From the NCBI RefSeq assembly GCF_001424985.1, contig NZ_LMDA01000005.1, positions 1-64,000 on the forward strand: a DNA stretch of 64,000 nucleotides. Reading direction: 5' to 3'. This DNA comes from Rhizobium sp. Root1212 (GTDB lineage: Bacteria; Pseudomonadota; Alphaproteobacteria; Rhizobiales; Rhizobiaceae). Position numbers and translations under genes: made by a program. The notes under the pieces are model-generated. The model ran no database searches. It was given only the letters and a program-made list of their open reading frames with translations, and was not told the origin of the DNA. This document shows positions 61,032 through 64,000 of this stretch, in pieces. Position 1 is the stretch's first letter. The number at the start of each line of letters is the position of its first letter.

Positions 61032-62470
61032 CCCTTCGACGAATCCCGCCAGGCCCGCTCGAACGGCAGGCGCCAGGCATGGGGAGCGATGAGCTGGTGG
61101 ATCGATTTCGGACCCCAGCTGCCCTGATCGTAGAGCCGCACCGGCGGCGGGTTGTCGAGCAACGGCTGGGACACTTCCCAAAGCCGCTCGATGCCCTCGG
61201 CGGTGGTAAACAGCGTGTGGTCGCCACGCATGGCGTCGAGGATCAGACGCTCGTAGGCCTCCAGCACCTCGCCGATCAGGCCTGTTTCGCTCATGGCGAA
61301 TTGCAACGACAGCTTGTCGAGCCGGAAACCCGGACCGGGGCGTTTGCCGTAAAAGGACAAGGAAACCTTGGAGGCATCCGCAAGATCGAAGGTCAGGTGA
61401 TCCGGTCCCTGCGCGCCGACGCCTGAGCCGGCCGGAAACATCGATTTCGGCGGCTCGCGGAAGGCGATGGAGATGATACGCTGGCCTTCGGCCAGGCGTT
61501 TTCCGGTGCGCAGGAAGAAGGGCACGCCGGCCCAGCGCCAGTTGTCGATGGCGCATTTCAGCGCGATGAAGGTATCGGTATCGCTCTCGGGATCGACGCC
61601 CGGCTCCTTGCGGTAGCCGATATACTGGCCGCGCACCACGTCGCGCGGCTCGATCGGCAGCATGGAGCGGAACACCTTGTTCTTCTCCTCGGAGATCGGC
61701 GCCGGCTCCAGCGCCGTCGGCGGCTCCATCGCCATGAAGGCGAGGATCTGGAAGAGGTGGGTCACCACCATGTCGCGATAGGCGCCGGTGGTCTCGTAAA
61801 AGGCGGCACGGGTGGAAAGGCCGAGCGTTTCCGGAACGTCGATCTGCACGTGATCGATGAAATTGCGGTTCGAGATCGGCTCGAACAGGCCGTTGGCGAA
61901 GCGAAAGGCGAGGATGTTCTGCGCCGGCTCCTTGCCGAGGAAATGGTCGATGCGGAAAATCTGCTTCTCGTCGAACACCTCGTGCAGCTTGCGGTTCAGC
62001 TCGACGGCGCTGGCGAGGTCCGTGCCGAACGGCTTTTCCATGATGATGCGGCAGCGCTCCACCAGCTTGGCCTCGGCCAGCAGCTGCACCGCCGGAAGGG
62101 CGGCCTTCGGCGGCACGGAGAGATAATGCACCCGCCGCGTCTCCGGCCCCAGCGCCGCCTCCGCCCGGCCGACCGCCTCCTTCAGCGCGCCGGCGCCGGC
62201 CGAAAGCGAGACATAATCGAGTGATTCTGAAAATGCCTCCCACTCGGCCTCGGTGAACTTACGGGTCAGGAACTGGTTCAGCGAATCGCGGGCGATGGTG
62301 CGGAACGCATCGACATCGATGTCATCGAGCGAGACGCCGACAATGCGGCAGCCCGGAATGAAGCCGGCATTGATGAGATGAAACAGCCCCGGCAAAAGCT
62401 TGCGCCGGGAGAGATCGCCCGTCGCGCCAACGAGCACGACGACCTGAGGATAGCCGGGCCCCACCCGCAT
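61028..62470 (-). CDS. zwf: Glucose-6-phosphate 1-dehydrogenase
   Basis: The 480-residue enzyme has the N-terminal NADP-binding VVLVGATGDLSRRKLLPGLF and the active-site FRIDHFLGKEPAQNI (catalytic His region). It oxidises glucose-6-phosphate to 6-phosphogluconolactone, feeding the Entner-Doudoroff and pentose phosphate routes used by rhizobia. I chose ATG 62470; an in-frame TTG at 62485 is an alternative. The usual rhizobial partners pgl and edd are not next to it, because a convergent M20 gene lies downstream. Confidence 0.95.
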   Translation of the reverse strand: MRVGPGYPQVVVLVGATGDLSRRKLLPGLFHLINAGFIPGCRIVGVSLDDIDVDAFRTIARDSLNQFLTRKFTEAEWEAFSESLDYVSLSAGAGALKEAVGRAEAALGPETRRVHYLSVPPKAALPAVQLLAEAKLVERCRIIMEKPFGTDLASAVELNRKLHEVFDEKQIFRIDHFLGKEPAQNILAFRFANGLFEPISNRNFIDHVQIDVPETLGLSTRAAFYETTGAYRDMVVTHLFQILAFMAMEPPTALEPAPISEEKNKVFRSMLPIEPRDVVRGQYIGYRKEPGVDPESDTDTFIALKCAIDNWRWAGVPFFLRTGKRLAEGQRIISIAFREPPKSMFPAGSGVGAQGPDHLTFDLADASKVSLSFYGKRPGPGFRLDKLSLQFAMSETGLIGEVLEAYERLILDAMRGDHTLFTTAEGIERLWEVSQPLLDNPPPVRLYDQGSWGPKSIHQLIAPHAWRLPFERAWRDSSKG

Positions 62471-62818
62471 GGAATTCTTGCGCAAATTACCCGTCCCCCC
62501 ACATCTTCGGTTGCACCTTCGGCGCGCGGCAGCGCCTCGGCGGTACCGGCCTTACGCCGCCGTAAAACAGCTGTCTTCGTGCCTGAAGCCGCCACGGCCC
62601 GTCCTCACCCATTCACGCTGAATAGAGGCATGGATTGCGAGGGCGATCAAGGGGCGATGGCGGTCGCGTCCGCAAAGGTTTTTTCCGGCCCCGGTCACCC
62701 CTTCCATGCAAAATGTCTTCAAAAGGGATCGGGAATGGACAGCCTTCTCACCTGCGGTTAACGATTTCAGAGTAGGAACAAAGAAAAACGGAAGCCTCAT
62801 CGGAAGTCGGTAGCGAAC
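62471..62818. other. Intergenic region between zwf and GGDEF gene
   Basis: The 348-base divergent gap was read on both strands. No gene, strong terminator or RNA structure was recognised. It must hold the promoters for zwf (minus) and the GGDEF protein (plus), but no clear -35/-10 pair stands out. Confidence 0.5.
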
Positions 62819-63883
62819 ATGAGAAATCCAGCAGATGATCTGCAAACGGGCGCGCTCCGAGCCGCTGACGACCCGGCGCCGCAATCGGCGCTCTACGCGC
62901 TGCTGGGGCGGCTGCGTTCCGCCCTGAATCGCCCCTTCGACACACAGGCCATCCGGCAATTGCAGCAGCAGGTCGAGGATCAATCCGCCCTTGTCCGCCA
63001 GGTCGAAGCAGCGCTGGCCGGCGCCGAGATCTTCGAGCGGGCCGCCGCCGTAGCCCGCATGGGCACCTGGCAGTGCGAGTTGCCCAACGAGCAGCTGACC
63101 TGGAGCAACGGCACCTACGATCTCTTTGGCCAGTCGCGCAGCCGCGGCCTTGTCCGCAGCGAAATCCTGAAAAGCTATTCCGAAGAATCGCTGGCGCGCC
63201 TGCAGGCGGTGCGCGGCAAGGCCATCCGGGAGGAAGACGGCTTCAAGCTGGATGCTGAGATCAACAGCCCCGAATTCGGCAAGCGCTGGATCAGGATTTC
63301 CGCCACGATCGAGCGCCGCAACGGCGAGCCGATCCGCCTGTTCGGCATCAAGCAGGACATCACCGAAGAGAAGAAAACCTTCGAGCACATGCGGCATCTG
63401 GCCGAACATGACATGATGACCGGGCTTGCCAACCGCACCCAGGTCCAGGTGCGGCTCGCCGGCATCTGCGGGGCAAGCGGCACAGGCGGTGCGCTGATGC
63501 TGATCGACCTCGACTCCTTCAAGGAGATCAACGACACGTATGGTCACGCTTTCGGCGACGAATGCCTGATCGAGTTCACCCGCAGGCTGACGAGCACCTG
63601 CCAGTCGGCAGAGCTGATCGCCCGTATCGGCGGCGATGAGTTCGCCGTGCTCTTCGGGCCGTCCGTCGGCCGCGACGTCATCGAGCGCGTGGCGCGGCAT
63701 GTGGTCGAGGCCGCCCGGATGCCGATGACCTGTTTCGGCCACACCTTCAATGTCAGCGCCTCCGTCGGCTTTGCCTTCGCCGAGGGCGAAACATCCACGG
63801 AACTCTTCACCCGCGCCGACCTCGCGCTCTACGCGGCAAAGGCCGTCGGCGGCGACGCTTTCCGGGGCTCTGCACCGGCGTAG
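62819..63883 (+). CDS. PAS-GGDEF diguanylate cyclase
   Basis: The 354-residue protein has a short N-terminal helical region, a PAS domain at about residues 70-185 (RAAAVARMGTWQCELPN ... FGIKQDITEEKK) and a GGDEF domain from about 190 (HDMMTGLANR, IDLDSFKEINDTYGH, RIGGDEFAVLFG with the intact GGDEF at 271-275). It should make cyclic di-GMP from two GTP. No RxxD I-site is seen five residues before the motif (QSAE there), so product inhibition may be absent. There is no membrane helix; the PAS ligand is unknown. Confidence 0.92.
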   Translation: MRNPADDLQTGALRAADDPAPQSALYALLGRLRSALNRPFDTQAIRQLQQQVEDQSALVRQVEAALAGAEIFERAAAVARMGTWQCELPNEQLTWSNGTYDLFGQSRSRGLVRSEILKSYSEESLARLQAVRGKAIREEDGFKLDAEINSPEFGKRWIRISATIERRNGEPIRLFGIKQDITEEKKTFEHMRHLAEHDMMTGLANRTQVQVRLAGICGASGTGGALMLIDLDSFKEINDTYGHAFGDECLIEFTRRLTSTCQSAELIARIGGDEFAVLFGPSVGRDVIERVARHVVEAARMPMTCFGHTFNVSASVGFAFAEGETSTELFTRADLALYAAKAVGGDAFRGSAPA

Positions 63884-63950
63884 TCCACGCGCGGTCCGCA
63901 TCGGCGCAACGCCCGAGGTTAAGGTGCCCGCCACCGCTGCATGACATCGT

Positions 63951-63975
63951 AAAAAAGCCGGTTGCTGCGACCGGC
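63951..63975 (-). terminator. Possible terminator at right edge (minus strand)
   Basis: GCCGGT (63957-63962) pairs with ACCGGC (63970-63975) around a seven-base loop; on the minus strand the stem is followed by six T. It would end a minus-strand gene whose stop codon lies beyond the window edge, because none of the three minus frames stops between the edge and the hairpin. Confidence 0.45.
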
Positions 63976-64000
63976 CATGAACGCGCGGATACCGCAGATT

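Noticed and set aside
59373..62243. 956-codon open frame on the minus strand across the M20, EamA and zwf genes
   Set aside because: It runs antisense to the M20 and EamA genes and in an alternate frame of zwf. It has no family motifs; long spurious frames are expected at this GC content.
63919..63999. Minus-strand frame at the right edge ending ...RLFYDVMQRWRAP and a stop
   Set aside because: It is only 27 codons long within the window and contains a terminator-like hairpin with a T6 tail. It could be a real C-terminus but cannot be supported from this window.

Overview
The window is a GC-rich, densely packed stretch of an alphaproteobacterial genome, most likely Rhizobiaceae (Rhizobium, Agrobacterium, Shinella or Ensifer type). 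The evidence is the many ABC uptake systems with their own regulators, a fused PntA, a TTG-started CYTH-CHAD protein, a bacterial ceramide-glucosyltransferase-like enzyme, and the CTCCCC/GGGGAG palindromic intergenic repeats typical of rhizobia. No rRNA, tRNA, CRISPR, prophage or transposase was seen. It reads as ordinary accessory chromosome or chromid sequence specialised in nutrient uptake and catabolism.

Layout. 0-8 kb: start of a GntR regulator (cut by the window edge), CYTH-CHAD triphosphatase-like protein, cupin, arylamine N-acetyltransferase (Glu in place of the catalytic Asp), glycosyltransferase 2, a divergent EamA exporter / MocR regulator pair, aldo-keto reductase. 7.9-8.6 kb: a collapsed PhnD-like pseudogene and a gene-poor gap with two plus-strand terminators and a possible small RNA. 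8.6-12.6 kb: organosulfur-type operon (LLM flavin monooxygenase with SsuCAB-like transporter). 12.6-26 kb: a catabolic locus made of a UraD-like protein, two paralogous TIM-barrel isomerases, a dipeptide-type ABC importer, an Asp/Glu/hydantoin-racemase-like protein, a GntR/FCD regulator, a 45-residue small protein and malate synthase G. Variants of a TGTATACA palindrome lie in three of its intergenic regions. 26-35 kb: Lrp-type regulator, HyuA-type hydantoinase/oxoprolinase, DUF917 protein and a second complete dipeptide-type importer. 35-48 kb: housekeeping and membrane genes (AI-2E family, TPR/TolB-like protein, PPK2, SulP, HlyD/DUF3302 pair, PntAB, MFS drug exporter). 48-61 kb: a soluble NMT1-like protein, an amino-acid-type ABC system without its ATPase, then a LacI-controlled locus for purine (nucleoside) uptake and salvage: Pot-type importer, nucleoside hydrolase, adenine deaminase, EamA exporter and AbgA-like amidohydrolase. 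61-64 kb: glucose-6-phosphate dehydrogenase and a PAS-GGDEF cyclase.

The best candidate for an undescribed system is the 12.9-26 kb locus. Its parts resemble ureide/hydantoin chemistry, but key catalytic residues are missing: the UraD-like protein lacks the usual His and Glu, and the racemase-like protein keeps only the first of two cysteines. The neighbouring malate synthase G suggests that glyoxylate is an end product. The likely regulator is the GntR/FCD protein inside the locus. Substrate and reactions cannot be read from the sequence. The adjacent HyuA-DUF917 locus may serve related chemistry.
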